Positions 1-10,581 of a stretch of DNA of 64,000 nucleotides are shown here, one piece after another. The first letter of the stretch is position 1; each line of letters starts with the position of its first letter. Made by a program: the position numbers and the translations under genes. Below the pieces are notes generated by a model. It was not told the origin of the DNA. It saw only the letters and a list, made by a program, of their open reading frames with translations, and did not search any database. Source of the DNA: Epithemia pelagica (taxonomy: Eukaryota; Bacillariophyta; Bacillariophyceae; Surirellales; Surirellaceae); NCBI GenBank assembly GCA_946965045.2, contig OX337236.1:1922001-1986000 (forward strand), given 5' to 3'.

Positions 1-1954
1 CCAAGACTCTTTGCAGCAAGTCGAAGTCCAATGTTGTACCACTACAAGCCCTCTCTGTACGACGGGCGATCTGCGCTTTCTCAGCGAGCCCTTCAACCGT
101 AAGAGTTGTCACCAGCAATGCCGGAATGAGGCCGTAATAGAGAGCCATTCGCGGCGTGAGATCGGTGATACTTAGATTTTGTCTTGCACCTGATAGATCC
201 TGAATCAGCGGTAAGGTTTTAACTTCCATGTCACGAAAGGAAAGGGACGGCAATGCTTTTTCTGGATTTGTTGAGCTCAAATGGGAAGAAAACACATAGT
301 ATCTTCCTCGTTGGGTGAGAAAGTTCTCCTTCAAGAAAAGTACAATGTCTTTGTCCAACTCCACGTTGTTCAACTCGTCAATCAACAATACGACTTGGTT
401 GGTCCCAAGAAAAGAAGACACCTCGTCTGCCGTGATGCTGTATTTCTTGAAGGCTTTAAAATCATCACTTATCGCACCTGTCCTTAAACTCGCTGGACGA
501 GCATCAAACGCAATCCGCCGGCAAAGCATTTCAAGACTCGAGTCTCCTCTCAAAATCTCATAATCGCAATTGGAGAAGTCGTTGAATGAGACAAAGAGAG
601 TTGGAATACACTGTTCGCGAAGTGCCTTTGCCAACTCGTAGAGTGCCCTCGTCTTCCCTCCCCTGGAGCAGCGAGCCAGGGAAGTGATTGGGACTCGGTA
701 CGATCCATCGGCTGCATCCTCCTTCAGGCACAAATCCGTCACCCTCCCCACGATGTCATCAAGCCATCCTTCTTGGCTTACGAACGGAGGTGTGATCGGT
801 TCAAGATGAGGAATTTCCAAGAGGTTCATCCACTGTTGAGCCGGAATGCGGATTCTTTTTGGCGGACTTGCCTCTGGCACTGTCCATTGCACGCTTCTAA
901 GTTTTGAGTTAAAATAGTAGGTCCGCCCCTCGCCGTCTACCATTTCTTGCCATCCTTCTGGAAGGGGCGGTGAATCTGCCGGTTGAGCTGGAATGCGGAT
1001 TCTTTTTGGCGGATTAGCCTCAGGCACTGTCCATTGCACGCTTCCAAGTTTTGAGTTAAAATAGTAGGTCCGCCCCTCGCCGTCTACCATTTCTTGCCAT
1101 CCTTCTGGAAGGGGCGGTGAATCTGCCGGTTGCTCCTGCGATGCACTCATTCCTAGACATACTGTATCTTGATTGTGTTGTATAGTTGTTGTCGAGGTTG
1201 TTGTCGCTTCATGTACAATCATTTCGTCAGCTCCAACAGAAGCTGCACCCAGATCCACGTCTCCGGTCATAACGTCGATCTTCCGCCTCTTGCTAAGTCC
1301 CACATGTGATTTTCGTTTCTTGCGACCCGCCATGCCGCGGTGTTGTTGGTGATGCCACACTGGAACACGAGAAATGCTCGGAACTCCCAACAAGAGGGGA
1401 TTGGAGACTGCCATGGTTTGTGAAAAAGAACCACAAATTGTGTTTGGATGGTGACGGATGGTGGATCCACCCAGGGGCGAGGAGGAGAGCAGGATGGATG
1501 ATGAACAAGACGACGACAACGCCCGCACCGTGGTTCCGGCAAGACATGTTCCAAGTGTCCCAGCCGGGTTGCAGGATGCCACTATTCCAATCGTTTTGTT
1601 GGTCTTGGAATGGATCAATGGCAATGAAATCCTGTGGCGACACCAAACGCCAATCCCACGGGTGGCGGCGGCGGTGGTGGTGGCCATCATCATGGTGATG
1701 ATGATGATGGTGACTGCCTTGCCAGGAACAGAGGATGTCTCGAATGGTCTGGACCGACCATCATGCCGCGCGGAGATACCATGGCTGATGGCTGCCTGTC
1801 CGCTGTCCGCCTGACTTATTCCGCGACCGAAGAATTCTCTTCCGCGACCGACTACCACTACCCACTCTACCACCACCACGACACCCACCCACGACACTAA
1901 TGTTACTACTCCTATACTCCTACTCCCATGACCCAGAAAATGTTCTTGATCCAT
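1..1954 (-). CDS. WW-domain Crinkler/RHS-like P-loop NTPase, copy A (3' end outside window)
   Basis: About 651 codons are visible, reading leftwards off the window. The first ATG in frame is at 1,954; a second candidate is the ATG run whose counterpart starts copy D at 18,175. Order: a hydrophobic Val-rich stretch; a Ser/Thr/Arg-rich header of about 150 residues ending in the basic stretch GRKKRKSHVGLSKRRK, probably a nuclear localisation signal; two 49-residue WW repeats (GW...YYFN...QW..P); a P-loop NTPase with Walker A-like CSRGGKT and Walker B-like VVLLIDELN. The 11 bp missing from copy B are present at about 431-441, so this copy stays open through the Walker B region. Crinkler and RHS proteins combine a header, a P-loop NTPase and a restriction-fold nuclease; assignment here rests on motif recognition. 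Copy A is the best candidate for the functional gene of the array. The last residues are cut by the window edge. Confidence 0.65.
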   Translation of the reverse strand, partial: MDQEHFLGHGSRSIGVVTLVSWVGVVVVVEWVVVVGRGREFFGRGISQADSGQAAISHGISARHDGRSRPFETSSVPGKAVTIIIITMMMATTTAAATRGIGVWCRHRISLPLIHSKTNKTIGIVASCNPAGTLGTCLAGTTVRALSSSCSSSILLSSSPLGGSTIRHHPNTICGSFSQTMAVSNPLLLGVPSISRVPVWHHQQHRGMAGRKKRKSHVGLSKRRKIDVMTGDVDLGAASVGADEMIVHEATTTSTTTIQHNQDTVCLGMSASQEQPADSPPLPEGWQEMVDGEGRTYYFNSKLGSVQWTVPEANPPKRIRIPAQPADSPPLPEGWQEMVDGEGRTYYFNSKLRSVQWTVPEASPPKRIRIPAQQWMNLLEIPHLEPITPPFVSQEGWLDDIVGRVTDLCLKEDAADGSYRVPITSLARCSRGGKTRALYELAKALREQCIPTLFVSFNDFSNCDYEILRGDSSLEMLCRRIAFDARPASLRTGAISDDFKAFKKYSITADEVSSFLGTNQVVLLIDELNNVELDKDIVLFLKENFLTQRGRYYVFSSHLSSTNPEKALPSLSFRDMEVKTLPLIQDLSGARQNLSITDLTPRMALYYGLIPALLVTTLTVEGLAEKAQIARRTERACSGTTLDFDLLQRVL

Positions 1955-2090
1955 ACGATTGTTCTAGACGAAATAGTGGAACAAGATTTTCTAGCACAGC
2001 GATCTACTTCTCCACATTTGCTAGAGGAAATGATGGAGGACATTTCATACTACTCTGCCCAAGGGCACCGGGACAAACGAGAAACGAACA

Positions 2091-3824
2091 TCAACGTTTG
2101 GGTGTGTCGCGGTCAACCATGGAAAACCCGCACCAGTCTAGTTCTCTCGAGTCATATCCCACAAGCCCACAAGGAACAGGAGTGTATATGTGTGCCTGTG
2201 TGTTGCGCTTTTTCTTTCTACCAGTTCGGTGTGTATTCTTCGATGCGACACGCTGCGCATCATTGAGACGATGGCCTTTTTTAGCAACTGGACCACGATC
2301 GTTCTCCTGATAGACGAGGTGTTGTACGTCACCAACTTGTAGTTTGTCGTCATGGTTGTATGGGCCAAGGCAAGCTTGATCAATAATTTGTGTGTCCCGC
2401 ATGCTGGGAACAGCTCCTCCCCAGTCGTTATTCATGTTCAGAGCATTTAACCCATCGGATTGTTGTTTTCCATGACCACTGCTTTGGTCAAACAAAAAGA
2501 CAAAGTCATGGGCGGGGAACATGACCACGAGGCAATCGACAATATCCTCCAACTGCAAGGCCATGTATTCATAATTCCAATATCCCTCTTTATCTGCTCC
2601 GTATTCAAAAAAGCGAGTGAACGGTTGGGCATTGGTAATTGGAGTCTTGGCAGTGTGACCATTGAGGTTCACTGCAGCCTCGGTAGAGACGTATTTGTTG
2701 TTTGTCGCATGTAGACGGAGTTCATCAATCCGAAATAGACTCGCAGCAAGCAACGGGTTTCCGTTCATAAGGAAGCCCCATGATCGGCTTACAAAAGTGC
2801 TGATCATCATCCCATGTCCATCATCCTTTGGCAGCATTTTAGTTGCGCCATCTTTAGTGTACCATGCCTTAGACGAGAAGGAAAACTGCTTGTAGATCGA
2901 TTCCACATTCGGAAGTGCCTCCACGTTGGAAATGGCCCTTTCAAGGGTTTCTATCCATCGCTCAAGATTTCGTTTTGACGATCCTGGAGAATCGCATTTG
3001 CCGGCAAAGAGCCTACGGTTCCTTGGCTCATCAAAATAGGCGCTTTCCATTTGTTGCGATAGACCTTGGATCATCTCACTCTCGAAAACTGAAAAACCAA
3101 TCGGCAAACTCTGTGGATGGTCATGGCCGATTTCGTCTGTGGCCAATTCAGGATGTTGGATTGCTCCAACAAGCACCTGATTTGTGTTGTCGTGAGGTGG
3201 TGACGTTTGCATTTCGGTAGGGCTGTCTCCAATTTGTGGCGGTTGACCATGTTGCTGCGTTGCAGTGCTCTTGATTGCTGGTGGAGTTGAAGTGTTTCTT
3301 GCTTGCTTGGATGTATTTAGCGTGCCTTCACGCAACCCTGGTGACTCTTCGTTCCTTCGCTTCGTTGGCTTCGCTCGTCCCGACCGCCGAATCACATTCT
3401 CGGCTGCAGCCTCCAGCCATTCTTGATGATCGTCCAACATCACTGGCAGGGTTGTTGTGTCTTTAGAGATGTAATAGAATGTGAAGCGTTCCCTTTTGAT
3501 TGTATCTCTGTAGCGGTAGAAGCCATACTTGTTTGGCTTTTCAACATCATCGAAACACATTGCAATGCTTTTTTCTCTTCGGAAAGCACGGTTCATTTCC
3601 AGCACAGACAATCCTGGCAACCAAGTGTTCATATATCCTACAAGCTCGACATCTCGGAACCACTTGTTGCAGAATCCAAACACGGTGGGTGAGCACTGCT
3701 TCCGAAACAGTTCAACAATCTCGTTCCCAGAAAAACTTCGTTCCATCCGAGACTGTGCTGCGTGAGGTGAGTCCGATGATCGTGTCATTGTGGATGATGT
3801 CGATGCGTTGAACTGTTGCCCCAT
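2091..3824 (-). CDS. DDE-superfamily transposase-like protein, truncated and chimeric at its C-terminus, copy A
   Basis: A 577-residue frame starting at an ATG (MGQQFNAS). The N-terminal 170 residues are unrecognised, followed by a low-complexity Pro/Thr/Gln linker. Residues about 330-520 resemble DDE endonuclease-like proteins of fungi and algae: GHGMMIS (first acidic-strand region), GYWNYEYM, FLFDQSSGHGK with the second Asp, and NMNNDWGGAVPSMRDT. The expected C-terminal segment with the third acidic residue and the PELN..E..W-type motif is missing. Instead the frame crosses a rearrangement point near 2,201 and its last 35 or so residues come from sequence lying upstream of the Crinkler header in all copies. 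It is probably catalytically inactive. Copies A and B differ by only two residues. Confidence 0.6.
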   Translation of the reverse strand: MGQQFNASTSSTMTRSSDSPHAAQSRMERSFSGNEIVELFRKQCSPTVFGFCNKWFRDVELVGYMNTWLPGLSVLEMNRAFRREKSIAMCFDDVEKPNKYGFYRYRDTIKRERFTFYYISKDTTTLPVMLDDHQEWLEAAAENVIRRSGRAKPTKRRNEESPGLREGTLNTSKQARNTSTPPAIKSTATQQHGQPPQIGDSPTEMQTSPPHDNTNQVLVGAIQHPELATDEIGHDHPQSLPIGFSVFESEMIQGLSQQMESAYFDEPRNRRLFAGKCDSPGSSKRNLERWIETLERAISNVEALPNVESIYKQFSFSSKAWYTKDGATKMLPKDDGHGMMISTFVSRSWGFLMNGNPLLAASLFRIDELRLHATNNKYVSTEAAVNLNGHTAKTPITNAQPFTRFFEYGADKEGYWNYEYMALQLEDIVDCLVVMFPAHDFVFLFDQSSGHGKQQSDGLNALNMNNDWGGAVPSMRDTQIIDQACLGPYNHDDKLQVGDVQHLVYQENDRGPVAKKGHRLNDAQRVASKNTHRTGRKKKRNTQAHIYTPVPCGLVGYDSRELDWCGFSMVDRDTPKR

Positions 3825-4928
3825 TGGGGGTGGTTCAAGTAAACCCTAAAGCATCCGGATGCAGCTCGGCAACAGTTCAACGGGTCTGGGAGGCCCTCCA
3901 CCATGGTCGTTAGACAACAACCGTTTTTTCATCATTTTGGACGGAATTCCAGCGTTCGGAAGCTGTCACGCAACACACTAAAACACATAAAAATATATCA
4001 TAAGACTCTGGGAAGTCTCGAGTCGGACACTTTCATTCACTAGTAAGGCCGAACGCTATTAAGGATTATACTCTATGGTACTAAATCTACGAGGGGTCTA
4101 CGTCAGGAACATACTCCCTGAACTCAGCTTGTATATTATCGGTGGGCGGACGCAGAGATGCGGAGCATGCGCGGCGCGCGCGCTCAAAATCCTCGACCGT
4201 CACGGAAACGCGTATGGGTCGCCTTAAGTATGGAATCGAAAAGGAAGGAGAAGAGCAACTTTGGGAAGACGATGGCAAGCAAAGGGGTGGTTTCCGGACG
4301 CAATAATCATTCCCTTTATAGACTACTTATCATTTAGAGTATCCATTGGATATTTCACCTGTTGTTCTGTTGGCCCTACGAGCTCATGTGGGAAAGACAC
4401 GTCAATTTCCATGCTCTATGGAAACACAACCTCCACCATGAGGATGGAAAAGACTCCTAAAGAGCAAGGCAGCAACAGTTGGCCGACTATATGTACTTGT
4501 CTACAATACTAGTGCCTAGATAGACTCTGTCATCGCTTTTGTCCATGACAAATCCATCATCGGAAGACTTCGACTGTTCGACGCATTGAGTGTGTGGTGT
4601 GTGGGCGCGTGATGTTGCTTCCAACCATGCTCCACCCGCACTCTTCCTCCGCATGTAAATTTTGCGAAGGAAAGCTCTACATCCGGGTTGGTTTGGCCTT
4701 TCTCCGCCCATATCTTGCTTCGCACATGCTCCGCGCGCCCGATAATATACCCCCTTAGCCTGCCGGCTTACCCGACACGTTCATTCTGAACTCAGTCGAA
4801 CTACCTACCTAGAGCAGTTAGCATCCCCATTTCAATTTTTCATTTTTCCACAAGATCTTTTCTCTTTTAAGATGTTATTCTCTTGTACTTGATACAGACC
4901 ATCGTCCTCTTCGTAATCGCAACGGGTG
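3825..4928. other. Spacer between the DDE-like gene (A) and the Crinkler-like gene (B)
   Basis: About 1.1 kb with no convincing gene. It should hold the promoter and 5' UTR of the copy A DDE-like gene (from 3,825 upwards) and the 3' UTR of the copy B Crinkler-like gene (below 4,929). A 63-codon minus-strand frame at 4,087-4,278 has no recognisable domain. The spacer is repeated at 9,489-10,581 with 11 bp missing. I saw no terminal inverted repeats or target duplication that would mark a transposon boundary. Confidence 0.6.
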
Positions 4929-7632
4929 TCAATGTTCGCGAGCAGACAATTCACGCCATTGTTCCGGCAACCACCTTTTACCGGAAACCCCAAAGAAGCT
5001 TCGAAGCTGTGGTCTTGCAAGACAAGTCCATCCGCGCCTCTCTGATGGATTGACAGCAGGATGCCCACGGACAAGATAGGAATTGGGCAACGTGGCAGGT
5101 TGATTTGGAATCTCTTTCCCTTCCTTTAGTTGGTATCCATAGAGATCATATGTGACAACCCCTGACTTTACATCCTTTTGCCACAAACAAACAAAAACAT
5201 CGTACTCTGGAAATTTAGCAAACTTCGGGTAGTAAATAGAAACTTTGGGAAAGTTCCCCTCCCAGTGATGGTTCGAACAGATTTCACCCAGTGCCATCTG
5301 CAATTCTTCAAGATTCTTGACCATCGATATGGTCCGAGTGGCGGGCAATGGATAATTATAAAAGAGACTTGTCGAAATCGTCTTCATTTCGAAACTCACA
5401 GTTGGGATGCACGAGACATCTCCAAAATTACCAGAAACATATCGCAACCAGAGAACAAGCAAAAACAAAGACTCCCATCCATCACCGCTTTCTTCTTTGC
5501 TCGTGCTCCAACTTTTCGCATCTTGTACGACTTGACTTTGCGATAGTCCGAAACGACCTTGGATTGAATCTGCAAGATTTCCCAACAACTCCATCAAATA
5601 GCATGGTATCCAATAGCTTTTGCCATTGCCGTTATCCAAAAGTGCGTCAATATTCGTCCCTAGTGGCTCTCCGGAGAAGAAAGATCCCAAGACTCTTTGC
5701 AGCAAGTCGAAGTCCAATGTTGTACCACTACAAGCCCTCTCTGTACGACGGGCGATCTGCGCTTTCTCAGCGAGCCCTTCAACCGTAAGAGTTGTCACCA
5801 GCAATGCCGGAATGAGGCCGTAATAGAGAGCCATTCGCGGCGTGAGATCGGTGATACTTAGATTTTGTCTTGCACCTGATAGATCCTGAATCAGCGGTAA
5901 GGTTTTAACTTCCATGTCACGAAAGGAAAGGGACGGCAATGCTTTTTCTGGATTTGTTGAGCTCAAATGGGAAGAAAACACATAGTATCTTCCTCGTTGG
6001 GTGAGAAAGTTCTCCTTCAAGAAAAGTACAATGTCTTTGTCCAACTCCACGTTGTTCAACTCGTCAATCAACAATACGACTTGGTTGGTCCCAAGAAAAG
6101 AAGACACCTCGTCTGTATTTCTTGAAGGCTTTAAAATCATCACTTATCGCACCTGTCCTTAAACTCGCTGGACGAGCATCAAACGCAATCCGCCGGCAAA
6201 GCATTTCAAGACTCGAGTCTCCTCTCAAAATCTCATAATCGCAATTGGAGAAGTCGTTGAATGAGACAAAGAGAGTTGGAATACACTGTTCGCGAAGTGC
6301 CTTTGCCAACTCGTAGAGTGCCCTCGTCTTCCCTCCCCTGGAGCAGCGAGCCAGGGAAGTGATTGGGACTCGGTACGATCCATCGGCTGCATCCTCCTTC
6401 AGGCACAAATCCGTCACCCTCCCCACGATGTCATCAAGCCATCCTTCTTGGCTTACGAACGGAGGTGTGATCGGTTCAAGATGAGGAATTTCCAAGAGGT
6501 TCATCCACTGTTGAGCCGGAATGCGGATTCTTTTTGGCGGACTTGCCTCTGGCACTGTCCATTGCACGCTTTTAAGTTTTGAGTTAAAATAGTAGGTCCG
6601 CCCCTCGCCGTCTACCATTTCTTGCCATCCTTCTGGAAGGGGCGGTGAATCTGCCGGTTGAGCTGGAATGCGGATTCTTTTTGGCGGATTAGCCTCAGGC
6701 ACTGTCCATTGCACGCTTCCAAGTTTTGAGTTAAAATAGTAGGTCCGCCCCTCGCCGTCTACCATTTCTTGCCATCCTTCTGGAAGGGGCGGTGAATCTG
6801 CCGGTTGCTCCTGCGATGCACTCATTCCTAGACATACTGTATCTTGATTGTGTTGTATAGTTGTTGTCGAGGTTGTTGTCGCTTCATGTACAATCATTTC
6901 GTCAGCTCCAACAGAAGCTGCACCCAGATCCACGTCTCCGGTCATAAGGTCGATCTTCCGCCTCTTGCTAAGTCCCACATGTGATTTTCGTTTCTTGCGA
7001 CCCGCCATGCCGCGGTGTTGTTGGTGATGCCACACTGGAACACGAGAAATGCTCGGAACTCCCAACAAGAGGGGATTGGAGACTGCCATGGTTTGTGAAA
7101 AAGAACCACAAATTGTGTTTGGATGGTGACGGATGGTGGATCCACCCAGGGGCGAGGAGGAGAGCAGGATGGATGATGAACAAGACGACGACAACGCCCG
7201 CACCGTGGTTCCGGCAAGACATGTTCCAAGTGTCCCAGCCGGGTTGCAGGATGCCACTATTCCAATCGTTTTGTTGGTCTTGGAATGGATCAATGGCAAT
7301 GAAATCCTGTGGCGACACCAAACGCCAATCCCACGGGTGGCGGCGGCGGCGGTGGTGGTGGCCATCATCATGGTGATGATGATGATGGTGACTGCCTTGC
7401 CAGGAACAGAGGATGTCTCGAATGGTCTGGACCGACCATCATGCCGCGCGGAGATACCATGGCTGATGGCTGCCTGTCCGCTGTCCGCCTGACTTATTCT
7501 GCGACCGAAGAATTCTCTTCCGCGACCGACTACCACTACCCACTCTACCACCACCACGACACCCACCCACGACACTAATGTTACTACTCCTATACTCCTA
7601 CTCCCATGACCCAGAAAATGTTCTTGATCCAT
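4929..7632 (-). pseudogene. WW-domain Crinkler/RHS-like NTPase-nuclease, copy B, frameshifted
   Basis: This copy shows the full gene layout. Frame 1 (7,632 to 6,064, 522 codons) has the Val-rich start, the shared header, the basic stretch, two WW domains and the Walker A-like CSRGGKT. An 11-bp deletion near 6,113 relative to copy A breaks the frame. Frame 2 (to 4,929) resumes with Walker B (VVLLIDELN), a helical middle part and a C-terminal region containing FPEYDVFV and, about 20 residues on, YGYQLKEGK. That pair reads as the Asp and Gln-x-Lys of a PD-(D/E)XK-type nuclease. The tail contains RGHPAVN, GWTCLARPQL and FFGVSGKRWLPEQW, which recalls RHS/Crinkler C-termini. Unless translation shifts frame, this copy makes only the header, WW domains and half of the NTPase. 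Confidence 0.7.
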
Positions 7633-7754
7633 ACGATTGTTCTAGACGAAATAGTGGAACAAGATTTTCTAGCACAGCGATCTACTTCTCCACATTTGCT
7701 AGAGGAAATCATACTACTCTGCCCAAGGGCACCGGGACAAACGAGAAACGAACA

Positions 7755-9488
7755 TCAACGTTTGGGTGTGTCGCGGTCAACCATGGAAAACCCGCACCAG
7801 TCTAGTTCTCTCGAGTCATATCCCACAAGCCCACAAAGAACAGGAGTGTATATGTGTGCCTGTGTGTTGCGCTTTTTCTTTCTACCAGTTCGGTGTGTAT
7901 TCTTCGATGCGACACGCTGCGCATCATTGAGACGATGGCCTTTTTTAGCAACTGGACCACGATCGTTCTCCTGATAGACGAGGTGTTGTACGTCACCAAC
8001 TTGTAGTTTGTCGTCATGGTTGTATGGGCCAAGGCAAGCTTGATCAATAATTTGTGTGTCCCGCATGCTGGGAACAGCTCCTCCCCAGTCGTTATTCATG
8101 TTCAGAGCATTTAACCCATCGGATTGTTGTTTTCCATGACCACTGCTTTGGTCAAACAAAAAGACAAAGTCATGGGCGGGGAACATGACCACGAGGCAAT
8201 CGACAATATCCTCCAACTGCAAGGCCATGTATTCATAATTCCAATATCCCTCTTTATCTGCTCCGTATTCAAAAAAGCGAGTGAACGGTTGGGCATTGGT
8301 AATTGGAGTCTTGGCAGTGTGACCATTGAGGTTCACTGCAGCCTCGGTAGAGACGTATTTGTTGTTTGTCGCATGTAGACGGAGTTCATCAATCCGAAAT
8401 AGACTCGCAGCAAGCAACGGGTTTCCGTTCATAAGGAAGCCCCATGATCGGCTTACAAAAGTGCTGATCATCATCCCATGTCCATCATCCTTTGGCAGCA
8501 TTTTAGTTGCGCCATCTTTAGTGTACCATGCCTTAGACGAGAAGGAAAACTGCTTGTAGATCGATTCCACATTCGGAAGTGCCTCCACGTTGGAAATGGC
8601 CCTTTCAAGGGTTTCTATCCATCGCTCAAGATTTCGTTTTGACGATCCTGGAGAATCGCATTTGCCGGCAAAGAGCCTACGGTTCCTTGGCTCATCAAAA
8701 TAGGCGCTTTCCATTTGTTGCGATAGACCTTGGATCATCTCACTCTCGAAAACTGAAAAACCAATCGGCAAACTCTGTGGATGGTCATGGCCGATTTCGT
8801 CTGTGGCCAATTCAGGATGTTGGATTGCTCCAACAAGCACCTGATTTGTGTTGTCGTGAGGTGGTGACGTTTGCATTTCGGTAGGGCTGTCTCCAATTTG
8901 TGGCGGTTGACCATGTTGCTGCGTTGCAGTGCTCTTGATTGCTGGTGGAGTTGAAGTGTTTCTTGCTTGCTTGGATGTATTTAGCGTGCCTTCACGCAAC
9001 CCTGGTGACTCTTCGTTCCTTCGCTTCGTTGGCTTCGCTCGTCCCGACCGCCGAATCACATTCTCGGCTGCAGCCTCCAGCCATTCTTGATGATCGTCCA
9101 ACATCACTGGCAGGGTTGTTGTGTCTTTAGAGATGTAATAGAATGTGAAGCGTTCCCTTTTGATCGTATCTCTGTAGCGGTAGAAGCCATACTTGTTTGG
9201 CTTTTCAACATCATCGAAACACATTGCAATGCTTTTTTCTCTTTGGAAAGCACGGTTCATTTCCAGCACAGACAATCCTGGCAACCAAGTGTTCATATAT
9301 CCTACAAGCTCGACATCTCGGAACCACTTGTTGCAGAATCCAAACACGGTGGGTGAGCACTGCTTCCGAAACAGTTCAACAATCTCGTTCCCAGAAAAAC
9401 TTCGTTCCATCCGAGACTGTGCTGCGTGAGGTGAGTCCGATGATCGTGTCATTGTGGATGATGTCGATGCGTTGAACTGTTGCCCCAT
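7755..9488 (-). CDS. DDE-superfamily transposase-like protein, truncated and chimeric, copy B
   Basis: The second copy of the gene at 2,091-3,824, also 577 residues and fully open. It differs from copy A at two positions (Arg to Gln in the early FxREKS motif and Pro to Leu in the chimeric tail). The DDE-like core motifs are the same: GYWNYEYM, FLFDQSSGHGK and PSMRDT, with the third catalytic segment again absent. The upstream spacer is also nearly identical, so promoter and coding region were duplicated together. Both frames being intact, next to two broken Crinkler-like copies, may reflect recent duplication or selection on this frame. Confidence 0.6.
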   Translation of the reverse strand: MGQQFNASTSSTMTRSSDSPHAAQSRMERSFSGNEIVELFRKQCSPTVFGFCNKWFRDVELVGYMNTWLPGLSVLEMNRAFQREKSIAMCFDDVEKPNKYGFYRYRDTIKRERFTFYYISKDTTTLPVMLDDHQEWLEAAAENVIRRSGRAKPTKRRNEESPGLREGTLNTSKQARNTSTPPAIKSTATQQHGQPPQIGDSPTEMQTSPPHDNTNQVLVGAIQHPELATDEIGHDHPQSLPIGFSVFESEMIQGLSQQMESAYFDEPRNRRLFAGKCDSPGSSKRNLERWIETLERAISNVEALPNVESIYKQFSFSSKAWYTKDGATKMLPKDDGHGMMISTFVSRSWGFLMNGNPLLAASLFRIDELRLHATNNKYVSTEAAVNLNGHTAKTPITNAQPFTRFFEYGADKEGYWNYEYMALQLEDIVDCLVVMFPAHDFVFLFDQSSGHGKQQSDGLNALNMNNDWGGAVPSMRDTQIIDQACLGPYNHDDKLQVGDVQHLVYQENDRGPVAKKGHRLNDAQRVASKNTHRTGRKKKRNTQAHIYTPVLCGLVGYDSRELDWCGFSMVDRDTPKR

Positions 9489-10581
9489 TGGGGGTGGTTC
9501 AAGTAAACCCTAAAGCATCCGGATGCAGCTCGGCAACAGTTCAACGGGTCTGGGAGGCCCTCCACCATGGTCGTTAGACAACAACCGTTTTTTCATCATT
9601 TTGGACGGAATTCCAGCGTTCGGAAGCTGTCACGCAACACACTAAAACACATAAAAATATATCATAAGACTCTGGGAAGTCTCGAGTCGGACACTTTCAT
9701 TCACTAGTAAGGCCGAACGCTATTAAGGATTATACTCTATGGTACTAAATCTACGAGGGGTCTACGTCAGGAACATACTCCCTGAACTCAGCTTGTATAT
9801 TATCGGTGGGCGGACGCAGAGATGCGGAGCATGCGCGGCGCGCGCGCTCAAAATCCTCGACCGTCACGGAAACGCGTATGGGTCGCCTTAAGTATGGAAT
9901 CGAAAAGGAAGGAGAAGAGCAACTTTGGGAAGACGATGGCAAGCAAAGGGGTGGTTTCCGGACGCAATAATCATTCCCTTTATAGACTACTTATCATTTA
10001 GAGTATCCATTGGATATTTCACCTGTTGTTCTGTTGGCCCTACGAGCTCATGTGGGAAAGACACGTCAATTTCCATGCTCTATGGAAACACAACCTCCAC
10101 CATGAGGATGGAAAAGACTCCTAAAGAGCAAGGCAGCAACAGTTGGCCGACTATATGTACTTGTCTACAATACTAGTGCCTAGATAGACTCTGTCATCGC
10201 TTTTGTCCATGACAAATCCATCATCGGAAGACTTCGACTGTTCGACGCATTGAGTGTGTGGTGTGTGGGCGCGTGATGTTGCTTCCAACCATGCTCCACC
10301 CGCACTCTTCCTCCGCATGTAAATTTTGCGAAGGAAAGCTCTACATCCGGGTTGGTTTGGCCATATCATGCTTCGCACATGCTCCGCGCGCCCGATAATA
10401 TACCCCCTTAGCCTGCCGGCTTACCCGACACGTTCATTCTGAACTTAGTCGAACTACCTACCTAGAGCATTTAGCATCCCCATTTCAATTTTTCATTTTT
10501 CCACAAGATCTTTTCTCTTTTAAGATGTTATTCTCTTGTACTTGATACAGACCATCGTCCTCTTCGTAATCGCAACGGGTG
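9489..10581. other. Spacer between the DDE-like gene (B) and the Crinkler-like gene (C)
   Basis: Repeat of the 3,825-4,928 spacer with an 11-bp deletion near 10,362. No gene is supported. It should contain the 5' region of the copy B DDE-like gene and the 3' UTR of the copy C Crinkler-like gene. Confidence 0.6.

Larger units (their letters stand above)
1..5686. repeat. Tandem segmental duplication, unit A (left part clipped)
   Basis: Position 1 matches position 5,687 and then 11,340 almost base for base, which defines direct tandem units of about 5.67 kb. Each unit carries a DDE-like gene and a WW/Crinkler-like gene, both on the minus strand. Units A and B differ by only a few substitutions and small indels, including 11 bp near 431, 3 bp in a GCG run near 1,670, 14 bp near 2,031 and 11 bp near 4,700. 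The duplication is therefore recent or homogenised. The true left boundary lies outside the window. Confidence 0.95.

Noticed and set aside
4087-4278. 63-codon minus-strand frame in the array spacer (and 9,751-9,942)
   Set aside because: Duplicated with the unit, so conservation is uninformative; no domain or good start context.
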